This document shows, piece by piece, positions 44,599 through 55,132 of a stretch of DNA of 64,000 nt. The translations under genes and the position numbers were made by a program. Source of the stretch: Okeania hirsuta (lineage in GTDB: Bacteria > Cyanobacteriota > Cyanobacteriia > Cyanobacteriales > Microcoleaceae); contig NZ_RCBY01000006.1 in NCBI RefSeq assembly GCF_003838195.1, positions 1 to 64,000 on the forward strand. The letters run 5' to 3'. Every line of letters starts with the position of its first letter. Position 1 is the stretch's first letter. The notes under the pieces are model-generated. The model searched no databases, was not told where the DNA came from, and saw only the letters and a program-made list of their open reading frames with translations.

Positions 44599-45567
44599 TT
44601 ATTCACTCCTAGTCATCTGATTTTCAAATCCATAACTTTCTCTGACTAAATAAAGAGGTCTTCTCTTGACTTCTTCATGAACGCGACCTAAATATTCACC
44701 TAAAATTCCTAGAGATAATAACTGCATTCCACCTAAAAATAATATCGCTACTATTAATGAAGCGTAACCAGGAACATCAATTCCAAATATCAAAGTCCGA
44801 ATCACTAAAAAGCTAGCATAAATAAATGAAATTAAAGAAATTGATATCCCAATATAGCTCCAAATTTTGAGAGGTATTGAACTAAAAGCAGTGATACCTT
44901 CAATTGCTAAATTCCAGAGTTGCCAATAATTCCATTTTGTTTCACCTTTGAAACGAAGACCTCGGTCATATAATATTGAAGTTTGTTGATAACCTACCCA
45001 GGAAAATAAACCCTTCATAAAACGGTTAGTTTCTGGTAACTTTTTGAGAGCTTCTACAACTTTTCGGTCCATTAACCTGAAGTCGCCAGTATCGGGCGGA
45101 ATTTCTACAGGGGTCAAACGTTGAATTGTACGATAGAATCTTTGGGCTGTGAATTTTTTGATCCAACTTTCTCCTTGGCGCGATCGCCTAGTTGCGTAGA
45201 CCACATCATATCCTTCTCGCCACTTGGCTATCATTTCCACAATTAATTCTGGTGGGTCTTGTAGATCGGCATCTATGGGTATAACTGCATCGCCTACGGT
45301 ATAGTCAATACCTGCTGTTATAGCAATTTCTTTACCAAAGTTACGGGAAAAGTTTACTACTTTAATTAAGGAATTGCGTTGATGATATTCTACTAATAAC
45401 TTTAGAGTATTATCTTTACTACCATCATTAATACATATTATTTCATAAGTCATTTCTAGAGGCTTTAGCACTGATATTAGCCGTTCAAACAAATAATCAA
45501 TATTTGGCTCCTCGTTATAAAAAGGAATGACTATGGAAAGTTGTACTTTCTTTTCTTCTGAAAGCAT
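44599..45567 (-). CDS. GT2 glycosyltransferase, polyprenyl-phosphate sugar type (second copy)
   Basis: A 322-residue protein with the same architecture as 41772-42773. The GT-A domain has SIVIPFYNEEPNIDYL (about 11-26), CINDGSKDNT, the PIDADLQDPPEL metal motif and DTGDFRLMDRKV. Two C-terminal helices (about 230-255 and 265-288) and a basic tail, EVKRRPLYLVRE, follow. It likely forms a lipid-phosphate sugar at the cytoplasmic face of the membrane. It is codirectional with the VTT gene, separated by 66 bp from the native ATG of that gene, which suggests an ancestral operon of sugar-lipid handling. Confidence 0.85.
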   Translation of the reverse strand: MLSEEKKVQLSIVIPFYNEEPNIDYLFERLISVLKPLEMTYEIICINDGSKDNTLKLLVEYHQRNSLIKVVNFSRNFGKEIAITAGIDYTVGDAVIPIDADLQDPPELIVEMIAKWREGYDVVYATRRSRQGESWIKKFTAQRFYRTIQRLTPVEIPPDTGDFRLMDRKVVEALKKLPETNRFMKGLFSWVGYQQTSILYDRGLRFKGETKWNYWQLWNLAIEGITAFSSIPLKIWSYIGISISLISFIYASFLVIRTLIFGIDVPGYASLIVAILFLGGMQLLSLGILGEYLGRVHEEVKRRPLYLVRESYGFENQMTRSE

Positions 45568-45871
45568 ATTAAAAGCAAATATAAAGTCGTGACCATCCAG
45601 ATTATACCAACAACAAATTTATGCTATTCCCCCTGATATCGAATATTAATTAATTTTTATCAGGTACTTATATAATTTAGTATTTCTATTATTTGGCTTT
45701 TACTTCCATCAGAAAATATAGTAAAAATATGTCTATAGTCAAAAACTTTTCTAATTTTTGGGTAGATTAAGCTTGAGAGTAAGTAGAACTAAGTTGATTA
45801 TTAATGCTCATAATTTGCCTCCTAGTCAAAGTAGATTTTAGTCAATTTAATATGTCAGATATAATTTTTAT
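45568..45871 (-). pseudogene. Decayed DUF1574 paralog, N-terminal stub
   Basis: At 45811 a minus-strand ATG opens MSINNQLSSTYSQA and then stops. It is the same N terminus as the adjacent DUF1574 genes (MSINNQLSST). The remaining gene body is gone. The spacer 45830-45875 also repeats between the array members. 45568-45770 is AT-rich, with nothing recognised. Confidence 0.6.
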
Positions 45872-47089
45872 CTAGTTTAGTGCCCCATCATACTTTTGTT
45901 TAATTTCTTCTACCAACTTCACTTCATTAGAATTATTGTTTGCCCAAACTTCTCGGTCTTGACGAATTTTTTCTAGATGGGATTCAATATTTTCTTGATT
46001 AATTAAAATCCCAAAATCCTCTGGAACTTCTTCTTCTTTGTAAGATAAAATTCGATTCAAAACTAAATCCCCAACTTTCTTAGTGTAATGAAAATTATCT
46101 CTATAGTTTTCCATACCACTATGGATTGGTTCAATTGTGATACTATTGTATCCAGAAAAATCAAATACTGGAGTAATTTTTACAACTTCACGTTTCCATT
46201 CTTCAAAAGTTGACCACTCACCTGTTGCTCTAATTGCTTCCCACTGAGTTGCATGAGAGGGAGAAATAAATACAATTAACTTAACTTGATTTTTCTGACA
46301 TAAATCTACTATTTTTTTTAATTCAATTAATGGAGTAGATAATTTATACTTAGCATGATCATTAAAATAATTATTGATACCATATTGAAACTTATCTTTA
46401 GTTTTGTCTGGGTCAGGATTTAGAACTGGCATAAATCCATTTGCTTCATAAGGAATATCATCTAGGGAAGTTTTATTACTATCAATTATAGTCTTTTTAC
46501 TAGCTAAAACTCCATTCATAGACAAGGCTACATGAATTATATCTTTCGGGGAAATATACTGTTTTTTTAACCTGTATTCAGCAAAGGTTCCTCGACGCTT
46601 AGTAAATGAATTAAACATCAAAAAATCTAAGCCAATAATAGCCAAACTTAATTCTTGTTGGTTAGCAATACTATGTTCTAAATAACGTCGTAATTCATAA
46701 GCAGTTATAGCATTTAGTCCTAAATTATAAGCAGGTTGTTCATTCTTTAAAGCTGGATAATTAGTATCTAAACCTTGTTTAGTTTTAGATGAACCCATTA
46801 AAACAGTAATAGGTTTAATCCTAATAACATCAGTTGCCTTGAAGAGGCGATCGTTATTATCTTTCCGAGGTTTTGAATGATTTATTCCTAAGAAATTGGG
46901 AGTATTAAAAACATCATAAGGATCGACAACAATGTTAAATATTCCTACAGTAACTATAGGGAGAAATACTGACAAGAAAAACATCCAATTATATCGGCGA
47001 TATTTTTTTCTATTTGCCACATATTTTTCTGATTTTTGAGGATATGAAGAATTAGAAGCAGTAGAACTAAGTTGATTATTGATACTCAT
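45872..47089 (-). CDS. DUF1574 / SGNH-like envelope protein, intact copy
   Basis: 405 residues from the ATG at 47089, which has GGAG upstream; an extension to 47122 is not needed. One transmembrane helix lies near residues 37-57 (WMFFLSVFLPIVTVGIFNIV), so the bulk is probably extracytoplasmic. It has an SGNH-type layout: TVLMGSSKTKQGLD with the candidate nucleophile Ser, IIGLDFLMFN, and the late DNFHYTKKVGD, giving the Asp-x-x-His pair. The C-terminal tail is coiled and charged. AlgJ/AlgX-like SGNH proteins assist O-acylation of exported glycans with MBOAT partners, and an MBOAT gene follows at 48737. I infer such a pairing. Confidence 0.78.
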   Translation of the reverse strand: MSINNQLSSTASNSSYPQKSEKYVANRKKYRRYNWMFFLSVFLPIVTVGIFNIVVDPYDVFNTPNFLGINHSKPRKDNNDRLFKATDVIRIKPITVLMGSSKTKQGLDTNYPALKNEQPAYNLGLNAITAYELRRYLEHSIANQQELSLAIIGLDFLMFNSFTKRRGTFAEYRLKKQYISPKDIIHVALSMNGVLASKKTIIDSNKTSLDDIPYEANGFMPVLNPDPDKTKDKFQYGINNYFNDHAKYKLSTPLIELKKIVDLCQKNQVKLIVFISPSHATQWEAIRATGEWSTFEEWKREVVKITPVFDFSGYNSITIEPIHSGMENYRDNFHYTKKVGDLVLNRILSYKEEEVPEDFGILINQENIESHLEKIRQDREVWANNNSNEVKLVEEIKQKYDGALN

Positions 47090-47148
47090 ATGTAGCTCCA
47101 AGTCAAAGTAGATTTTAGTCAATTTAATATGTCAGATATAATTTTTAT

Positions 47149-48372
47149 CTAGTTTAGTGCCCCATCATACTTTTGTTTAATTTCTTCTACCAACTTCACT
47201 TCATCAGGATTATTTTTAGCCCAAACTTCTCGGTGTTGACGAATTTTTTCTAGATGGGATTCAATATTTTCTGAATTAATTAAAACTCCAAAATCCTTTG
47301 GAACTTCTTCTTCTTTGTAAGACAGGATTCTGTTCAAAATTAAATTCCCTACTTTAGGAGTGTAATGAGAATTCTCTGTATAATTTTCCATATTATTATG
47401 AATAGCTTCAGTTGTGACACTGTTATATCCAGAAAAGTCAAAGACATCACTAATTTCTACAACTTTACGTTTCCATTCTTCAAAAGTTGACCACTGACCA
47501 GAACTTTTAATAATTTCCCATTGAGTTGCATGAGCAGGAGAAATATATGATATTAATTTAATTTGATTTTCTTTACATAAATCGACTACTTTTTTGAATT
47601 CATCTAGTAATTGAGGAGATACTTGAAATATTGTAGAGTAACCTACATAATAATTATTCATAATTCTTTCAAATCTAGACTTAGTTTTTTTCGGGTCAAC
47701 ATTTAGATAAGGTATAAATCCATTTTCTCCATCAAAAATATTATTTGGCAGATTTTTATTACTATCAATTAATGTTTCTTGACTTGCCAAAAAGGCATCT
47801 AAAGAGAAAGTAATATTAAGCAAGTCTTCCAAGAGAATATATTTTTTTTCTAGTCTCTGCTCAGAAAAATTTTGCCTGGTTCCTATCAACGAATTAAACA
47901 TAAAAAAATCTAAGCCTATAACAACTAAGTCTAATTCCTTCTAATTAGCGATCGCGTGTTCTAAATAGCGTCGTAACTCATAGAAATTTCCCTTAGTAAG
48001 TGCTAAATTATCAGCCAGCTTATAATTTTTTAAAGCTAGATAGTTAGGATCTATAGCGCGTTTTGTTCTCGATGAACCCATAAAAACTGTTACAGGTTTA
48101 ATGCGGATAACATCAGTTGCTTTAAAGAGGCTATCACTATTATCTTTCCGAGGTTTTGAATGATTTATTCCTAAGAAATTGGGAGTATTAAATACATCAT
48201 AAGGATCGACAATAATATTAAATACTCCCACAGTAACTACAGGGAGAAATACTGATACTAAAAATAGCCAATTATATCGACGATATTTTTTTCTATTTAC
48301 CATATATTTTTCTAATTTTTTAGCAGTTAAAGGTTGATATAAACTATAACTAAGTTGATTATTTGAACTCAT
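47149..48372 (-). pseudogene. DUF1574 / SGNH-like paralog with one nonsense codon
   Basis: It is collinear with the copy at 45872-47089. It starts MSSNNQLSYS, with the same membrane helix and TVFMGSSRTKRAIDP. A TAG at 47941-47943 interrupts LEHAIAN-KELDLVVIGLDFF, where the intact copy has Gln. The frame is otherwise open for 407 codons. The Asp of the Asp-x-x-His motif is Glu here (TENSHYT), so decay of function may have come before or after the stop. Readthrough cannot be excluded. Confidence 0.82.
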
Positions 48373-48439
48373 ATTTTATATCCAAATCAAAGTAGATTTT
48401 AGTTAATTTAATATCTTAAACATAATTTTTATCTAGTTT

Positions 48440-48720
48440 AGTGAGACATCATATTTTTGTTTAATTTCTTTTACTAACTTCACTTCATCAGGATTATTTT
48501 TCGCCCAATTTTCTCGGTCTTGAGGAATTTTTGCTAAATGTGATTCAATATTTTCTCGATTAATTAAAACTCCAAAATCCTCTAAAAATTATTCTTCTTT
48601 ATCAGAAATAAGCCTGTTCAAAATTAAATTCCTTACTTTAGGAGTGTAATAAGAATTATCTGTTTTTTTGGGAGGATAAGCTTGGGAGTATGTAGAACTA
48701 AGTTGATTATTTATGCTCAT
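48440..48720 (-). pseudogene. DUF1574 paralog with large internal deletion
   Basis: From 48720: MSINNQLSSTYSQAYPPK joins directly to the family C terminus, DNSYYTPKVRNLILNRLI, ENIESHLAKIPQDRENW and VKLVKEIKQKYDVSLN. About 300 codons are missing and one stop lies inside. The upstream spacer and N terminus match the other array members. Confidence 0.75.
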
Positions 48721-48736
48721 AATTTATCCAAACAAT

Positions 48737-50218
48737 TTAAAATTGGAAATAAAGAAATTCAGACACACGATTCAGCGATAATAAAGCTAAACTTGTCAAA
48801 ATACCAATCCAAACTGCCCACCACCAAGTAGGTTTTAACTTTGCCAAAATTTCCTGAGTATTTGGTAGGAAACTTACAGAAAAGGTTAAACCTATTAAAC
48901 CCAAAATTGAGAAAATTTTACTCCCCAAAAATTCCGGCAAATAATTCATATCCGACCAAGATTTGAGCTGAAAACCAAAATTAGTTAACACAGATAATTT
49001 ATCTTTAGCTTCCCCTGGTATAACAACCCCATTTAGACCTGCCATTGTCTGTAAAATATCTAGACCATCTTGAATATTTTGCGATCGAAATAACACCCAA
49101 CCAACAATAACAGCAACAAAAGTAATTACCCACGCCAATACTTTCGGCATCGGAATATTTAACTTTCGCCAACCATGATTTATACATAAATATGTACCGT
49201 GTAAACCTCCCCAAATTACATAAGTCCAACCTGCACCATGCCATAATCCACCTAACAGCATTGTTGTCAAAAGATTACTATAACTACGTACTTCTCCACG
49301 ACGACTTCCACCCAGGGGAATATATAAATAATCTCTCAGAAAATTGGATAAAGTAATATGCCATCTTTGCCAAAAATCACTAATAGAAGTAGCCTTGTAG
49401 GGAGAGTTAAAATTAATCGGTAATTTAATATTAAACATCAACCCCAAACCGATCGCCATATCGGAGTAACCAGAAAAATCAAAATATAGCTGAAAAGTGT
49501 AACTTAAAGCTCCTACCCAAGCTTCAATAAAACTCAACTCAGAAGCATTATTAAAAGCTAGTGCTACCCAATGCGATATAGTGTCAGCTATCAAAACTTT
49601 TTTACATAATCCCAGACTAAAAATACTTAAACCCAAAGCCATATTTTTCTGGGAAAAAATATAACTACGCAATTGACGAAACTGGGGAATAAGTTCATCG
49701 TGGCGTAAAATAGGTCCGGCGATTAATTGGGGAAAGAAAACCACAAAGAAACTATAAGTAAGTAAATCATAATTAGTCTCTCTTGTTTCCCCACGATAAG
49801 CATCTACTAAATAAGCTATCTGAGTAAAAGTATAAAAAGAAATTGCCAAAGGCAAAATAATTTGCCCAGCATTCAAATTTGTAGAAACTACTGAATTAAC
49901 AGTATCCAAGAAAAAGTTCGCATATTTATAATAGGAAATTATTGCTAAATTAAGAGCTATACCTACCCAAAGTAAAATATTTGCTCGCTTACTTTCCGGT
50001 TTAGCTTCAGCAATAAATTTACCCATTTGATAATTCCACAAAATAGAAATTATCAGCAGAGGCAAATAAGCAACATTCCAATAACCGTAAAAAGCAAAAG
50101 AGCTAGCAGTCAACCAAACCTTAGCAGCTTTAATTAAACCAAACTTGGTTAAGGCAAAGAATACAATCAGAGTTAAAGGTAAAAAACCAAAGATAAAAAT
50201 ATAAGAGTTAAATAACAT
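48737..50218 (-). CDS. MBOAT family O-acyltransferase (AlgI/DltB type), copy 1
   Basis: A 493-residue polytopic membrane protein with about ten helices. It has the MBOAT signatures LPLAISFYTFTQIAYLVDAY (about 118-137), FFPQLIAGPILRHDEL, FDFSGYSDMAIGLGL, FWQRWHITLSNFLRDYLYIPLGG and the catalytic-His region LLGGLWHGAGWTYVIWG. AlgI-type MBOATs move acyl groups across the membrane to polysaccharides or other exported acceptors. It is directly downstream of the DUF1574 array's strand partner order, with 17 bp to the nearest remnant. The acceptor is unknown. Confidence 0.9.
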   Translation of the reverse strand: MLFNSYIFIFGFLPLTLIVFFALTKFGLIKAAKVWLTASSFAFYGYWNVAYLPLLIISILWNYQMGKFIAEAKPESKRANILLWVGIALNLAIISYYKYANFFLDTVNSVVSTNLNAGQIILPLAISFYTFTQIAYLVDAYRGETRETNYDLLTYSFFVVFFPQLIAGPILRHDELIPQFRQLRSYIFSQKNMALGLSIFSLGLCKKVLIADTISHWVALAFNNASELSFIEAWVGALSYTFQLYFDFSGYSDMAIGLGLMFNIKLPINFNSPYKATSISDFWQRWHITLSNFLRDYLYIPLGGSRRGEVRSYSNLLTTMLLGGLWHGAGWTYVIWGGLHGTYLCINHGWRKLNIPMPKVLAWVITFVAVIVGWVLFRSQNIQDGLDILQTMAGLNGVVIPGEAKDKLSVLTNFGFQLKSWSDMNYLPEFLGSKIFSILGLIGLTFSVSFLPNTQEILAKLKPTWWWAVWIGILTSLALLSLNRVSEFLYFQF

Positions 50219-50701
50219 ACCAGGGCAAACACATCTTATTTTTGAAGTTTTTGTAGGGCAAGGATGTAATGGTTCTAAGTATTTATACTCATTACTCTTC
50301 TAAAGCTTAACGGTAGAAGGTTCCAGAATTTAGATGCGTTTTCCCTGAATTAAGATACCTAATCACTTTCTCCGATACGATTTTGCTAACAAATGTTAAC
50401 AATGCACAGCAAGATAGCCTGCTGAGGGGGTATCTCCCAAAGTCTACAAGAAAACCTGTAGACGCTTTTTAAACACTTACATCGTCTTGGTTATCGACGT
50501 TCGCAGAAGTTTTAATTACTTGACCATGCTAGGGGTAACTTATCAGGATAGCGGTTACATAGTGGCCTGGTGCGTGCACCACAAACTACTCTGTCTGCAC
50601 ATGATTATAGCACAATCTATGCAACTATATCGGTATAACTATATCAACGTATATGAATTTATGTGAATAAATATTAGCAAATCAACAATAGTTAATCAAC
50701 C
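50219..50701. other. Intergenic region with a hairpin
   Basis: About 480 bp without a gene. GTCTACAAG...CCTGTAGAC followed by GCTTTTT (about 50441-50470) can form a terminator-like hairpin on the plus strand. The GC content of 50395-50600 is higher than in most spacers here, but no RNA family was recognised. Confidence 0.4.
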
Positions 50702-52588
50702 CTAATTATTTTCTTGGTCATCTGAACAAGATTTTTGCATGACACTTTTCTTTTCCACAGTTTGTGTTTCCCCTGGTGGTACAGTTCTCTCATCCATAAA
50801 GAAAATATCGAAACTTTCTAATTTTTCCGAACCTTCATTCTTTTTATTCCATTCACGACACACATACTCTGCATAATAAGGATAAAGTTTTTTACCTATA
50901 GCTCGATTGAAATTTAGGAAATAAGTCCGCCACTGCATATTAGAATACAATTTATTAAATTCTCTTAGAGTTGGTTTATCCCAACTTAAAGGCTCTCCTT
51001 TTTTATACAAAACATCAACTTCTTTACCATTTTTCAACTTACCAGGAATAACATGCCAACCATCATCTCTAGGTGGAGCAGGAGCAAAGATACTCCAAGA
51101 TTTATCTAATTTTGTCACCTTACCAAAAACATCTAACCTTTGTACAATCCGACGTTGAAATAATTTGTGAGTCTTAGTAATTAAATCTTGCTTTTGTACT
51201 TTTCTTCTTTGATAGGTTTGTTTGACAAAACTTTTAACGTTCCAAATAAAAGTATAAATAATTAGTAAAAATATAATGATATTTAATCCGCGATAAGGAC
51301 GTATATTTAAAGGACGAAATTGAAGAGGTTTAGTAAAGTTGCCAGCAAATTTTCTATTATTGGCAATAGTTTCATAAAATTTAGTTCCAATTGGCATGAT
51401 TGATGGTAATCCCATCACAAAAGCCAAAGGTTTAAATATAGGAGACAAACTAAATACATAAACTAAAGCTTCCCATTTAAAAAGTCGATTTTCTTGCCAG
51501 TCTACCACTACCCAAGAATTTTTATCCTGCATATCAGCATAGATAGATTCATCAGTTTGACAAGTCGTTAATGGCGTTCCCGGTAAAATCAAAAAAGTGC
51601 GTAGCAGATAAACAACTTTCTTACAAAATCCACAGTCTTTATCATAATAAATCTTTAATCCTTGCCGTTCATTTGTCTTAATTTTTTCCTGCCAATTATC
51701 CCATACTGGTGTAGGAATCAAAGCCAACCAACTAACAATACTTAAAAAAGGAAATATTCCTATAGTAAAACACAAACCAAAAGTAATATGTAAAAGAATA
51801 AATGAAACAACAGCAAAGGAACGGAAAAACGTAATTCCAAAAGGAATAAAAATCATCCAAGGTCCTAACCATTCAAACCAAAGAGCTGCCCAGGTTAGTA
51901 ACTTTAATATAGGCTGAGGAAAACTTAGTAAAAATTGCCCGAATGTTGTAGCATACCCATCAAAACTCAAAGAATAATAGACAGCATCTCCATCAGGCCA
52001 CCATAATTCACTTTTTGTTTTATATGCTGCTGAACCTGCGTAAATAAGCACCATTTGTGCCATTAATGCAAAAGTAGCAGCAGAACAAATACGTTTCGGT
52101 AATTTTTCTGTTGATGAATTCAATGCACTATCAATTGAATAGTTTGCTCCCAATGGTAAGAACATTGACCAAAAAAGTAGCACCCTTAATACATCATCTC
52201 CAGCAAAAATCAGGGTAGGATTTCTATTATGAATAGAAATAATAAACGCCCACATAGCAATAGTTGCTAATCTAGTTCGATATCCTACTAACAAAGCTAT
52301 AGCTATTAATCCTGCAAATAAGAAAATTAACCCCTGTACAAAAGCTGCACCACTAATTGAATTTATTGACCAATACAAAGGACTTGAAATTTCCTTGAGT
52401 AATGTTCGAGGCAATACTCCAGCATCACTATAATGAGCTGTTAAATCTCCAGCACGGATAATTAAATCTGTGATAATTATTAACGCTAACCCTATTCTAA
52501 ATAGGGCAAGCGATCGCAAATCTAAACCAAACAATTTTTCCAGTGTGGCACCTAAATTATTTTTTTCCTTTTCCATACTTACTGTCAT
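50702..52588 (-). CDS. HTTM membrane protein fused to a DCC thiol-disulfide domain
   Basis: 628 residues. The N-terminal 300 residues are a polytopic HTTM domain (vitamin K-dependent gamma-carboxylase homology), starting LEKLFGLDLRSLALFRIGLA with LFWSMFLPLGANYSID. A DCC1/DUF393 domain follows, with the motif YYDKDCGFCKK (about 309-319) and a later membrane helix (about 432-450). The C-terminal 160 residues are soluble and include WSIFAPAPPRDDGWHVIPGK. Related HTTM-DCC proteins may handle quinone- or flavin-linked redox chemistry at the membrane, but the substrate is unknown. It lies between an MBOAT gene and an NDH-2-like gene, both on the same strand. Confidence 0.8.
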   Translation of the reverse strand: MTVSMEKEKNNLGATLEKLFGLDLRSLALFRIGLALIIITDLIIRAGDLTAHYSDAGVLPRTLLKEISSPLYWSINSISGAAFVQGLIFLFAGLIAIALLVGYRTRLATIAMWAFIISIHNRNPTLIFAGDDVLRVLLFWSMFLPLGANYSIDSALNSSTEKLPKRICSAATFALMAQMVLIYAGSAAYKTKSELWWPDGDAVYYSLSFDGYATTFGQFLLSFPQPILKLLTWAALWFEWLGPWMIFIPFGITFFRSFAVVSFILLHITFGLCFTIGIFPFLSIVSWLALIPTPVWDNWQEKIKTNERQGLKIYYDKDCGFCKKVVYLLRTFLILPGTPLTTCQTDESIYADMQDKNSWVVVDWQENRLFKWEALVYVFSLSPIFKPLAFVMGLPSIMPIGTKFYETIANNRKFAGNFTKPLQFRPLNIRPYRGLNIIIFLLIIYTFIWNVKSFVKQTYQRRKVQKQDLITKTHKLFQRRIVQRLDVFGKVTKLDKSWSIFAPAPPRDDGWHVIPGKLKNGKEVDVLYKKGEPLSWDKPTLREFNKLYSNMQWRTYFLNFNRAIGKKLYPYYAEYVCREWNKKNEGSEKLESFDIFFMDERTVPPGETQTVEKKSVMQKSCSDDQENN

Positions 52589-52614
52589 TTTAATTATTTA
52601 TAGTAATTTCATTT

Positions 52615-52782
52615 GAGTTGCGTAAAAAACATGGTTGCTTTTAGGCAACAGGCAACAGGCAACAGGCAACAGGTAAGAAGGTTTGCCGAACTTTTTACTG
52701 TTAGCAAATAACTAATTCTTGTTTGACATATCATTTGAAAATGCTATAGTTATTGACTGTATTAAAATTATAAATTATCTAT
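52615..52782. repeat. GGCAACA heptamer array
   Basis: At 52639-52672 the heptamer GGCAACA is repeated four to five times, in the same class as 511-541 (reverse). It lies between the HTTM gene and the NDH-2-like gene. Confidence 0.65.
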
Positions 52783-54027
52783 TTATCTCAATTTTTTGTG
52801 ACTAGCTGATTTGCCAAATAAATGTTGCCACCAAACTTGTAATCTATGGCGAATAACTTTAAATTTGTGAGATAAAGTAGGTAATCTTTGAATATAAACT
52901 CCTAACCTAACCAAAGCAGCAAAAGAGCCAGATAAACTAATACCAAAACTAGAAATAGCTGCCGTATTCATCCCCAAAGTAATCATCTCTCCCAAATGTA
53001 AATAATGAAACGGTCTTGGGCGTTTATTATTTAAAGTTTTCCACAGATTTTTTGCTGCTTGACTTGCTTGTTGATAAGCAACTTGAGCTGTTGCTGGAAG
53101 TTGTTGATTATTGGGATATGAAATCTCCGCAACATCTCCTAATGCAAATACTTCTGGATAGTCCACTAACTGTAAAGTTGGCTCACAAATAAGTTGACCT
53201 CTAGAATTATGAGAACAATCCAAATTTTTCACCAACTCTCTCATTTGAGTTCCCGCAGTCCATAATATTAAATCGGTGGGGATAACAGCAGTTTCTCCAG
53301 CTTGCAAAATAGTGATTTTGTCAGTTTCAATAGCATTCACACCTGTCTGTAAACTGATTAAAACATTTCTTTTATCTAAAGCTCGTTGAGCATTTTTCCG
53401 AGTAGCAGGAGTAAAACTTTTCAGAATTTCCTTTCCTCTTTCTATCAGACGTATTTCTCCCCTTTTCCCTAATCTATCTGCTATTTTTCCTGCTAACTCT
53501 ACCCCACTCGGACCCCCACCTACAATACTTACCAGAATTTTTTCTTGGCTAGAATTTTCCAAACTTTGTAACTTTTGTTCGAGGCGTTGAGTATCAGCTA
53601 AAGTTCTGAATGTCAAAACATTTTCTGCACCATTTGGTATTTTTCCATTAGTGACACCCACAGCAATAACTAAATAATCATAAGGCAAATTTCCTCCCTC
53701 TAAAAGTTTAACTTGACTAGTTTTTAAATCAATATCTTCAACCGTGTCTTGGCAAAACTGAATGTCTTTATTTTTGAGTAATTTATCAAAAGATGGAGCT
53801 ATTTCCCAAGTTTTAAGTTCATCTGTAATCACCTCATAAAGTAAGGGAGTAAACACAATATGATCCTGTGAATCTATTAAAATTATTTGACAGTTTTTAT
53901 GTTTAAATCCCCGAAAGCTTTGTAAATACAATGCTGTATAAAGACCGCCGAAGCCACCGCCTAAAATACAAATTTTTGTAGCTACATTACTTCCTTCGAC
54001 TGTTTCAGATATTTTTCCAGTTTCCAC
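52783..54027 (-). CDS. Type II NAD(P)H dehydrogenase-like flavoprotein
   Basis: A 414-residue pyridine-nucleotide-disulfide oxidoreductase fold. The FAD-binding GGGFGGLYTALYL spans about 23-35, the NAD-binding IVGGGPSGVELAG about 167-179, and the FAD-contact ALGDVAEI about 295-302. The start is GTG. The C terminus carries an amphipathic segment (YIQRLPTLSHKFKVIRHRL), as in NDH-2. Such enzymes pass electrons from NAD(P)H to membrane quinones. In cyanobacteria NdbB reduces demethylphylloquinone for the last methylation step; whether this copy is NdbB cannot be decided from sequence alone. It neighbours the HTTM-DCC gene on the same strand. Confidence 0.85.
   Translation of the reverse strand: METGKISETVEGSNVATKICILGGGFGGLYTALYLQSFRGFKHKNCQIILIDSQDHIVFTPLLYEVITDELKTWEIAPSFDKLLKNKDIQFCQDTVEDIDLKTSQVKLLEGGNLPYDYLVIAVGVTNGKIPNGAENVLTFRTLADTQRLEQKLQSLENSSQEKILVSIVGGGPSGVELAGKIADRLGKRGEIRLIERGKEILKSFTPATRKNAQRALDKRNVLISLQTGVNAIETDKITILQAGETAVIPTDLILWTAGTQMRELVKNLDCSHNSRGQLICEPTLQLVDYPEVFALGDVAEISYPNNQQLPATAQVAYQQASQAAKNLWKTLNNKRPRPFHYLHLGEMITLGMNTAAISSFGISLSGSFAALVRLGVYIQRLPTLSHKFKVIRHRLQVWWQHLFGKSASHKKLR

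Positions 54028-55132
<1,105 letters not shown>

Noticed and set aside
50395-50600. Possible structured RNA in a GC-richer spacer
   Set aside because: One terminator-like hairpin is visible, but no known riboswitch or RNA consensus could be recognised, so it was left as an intergenic note.
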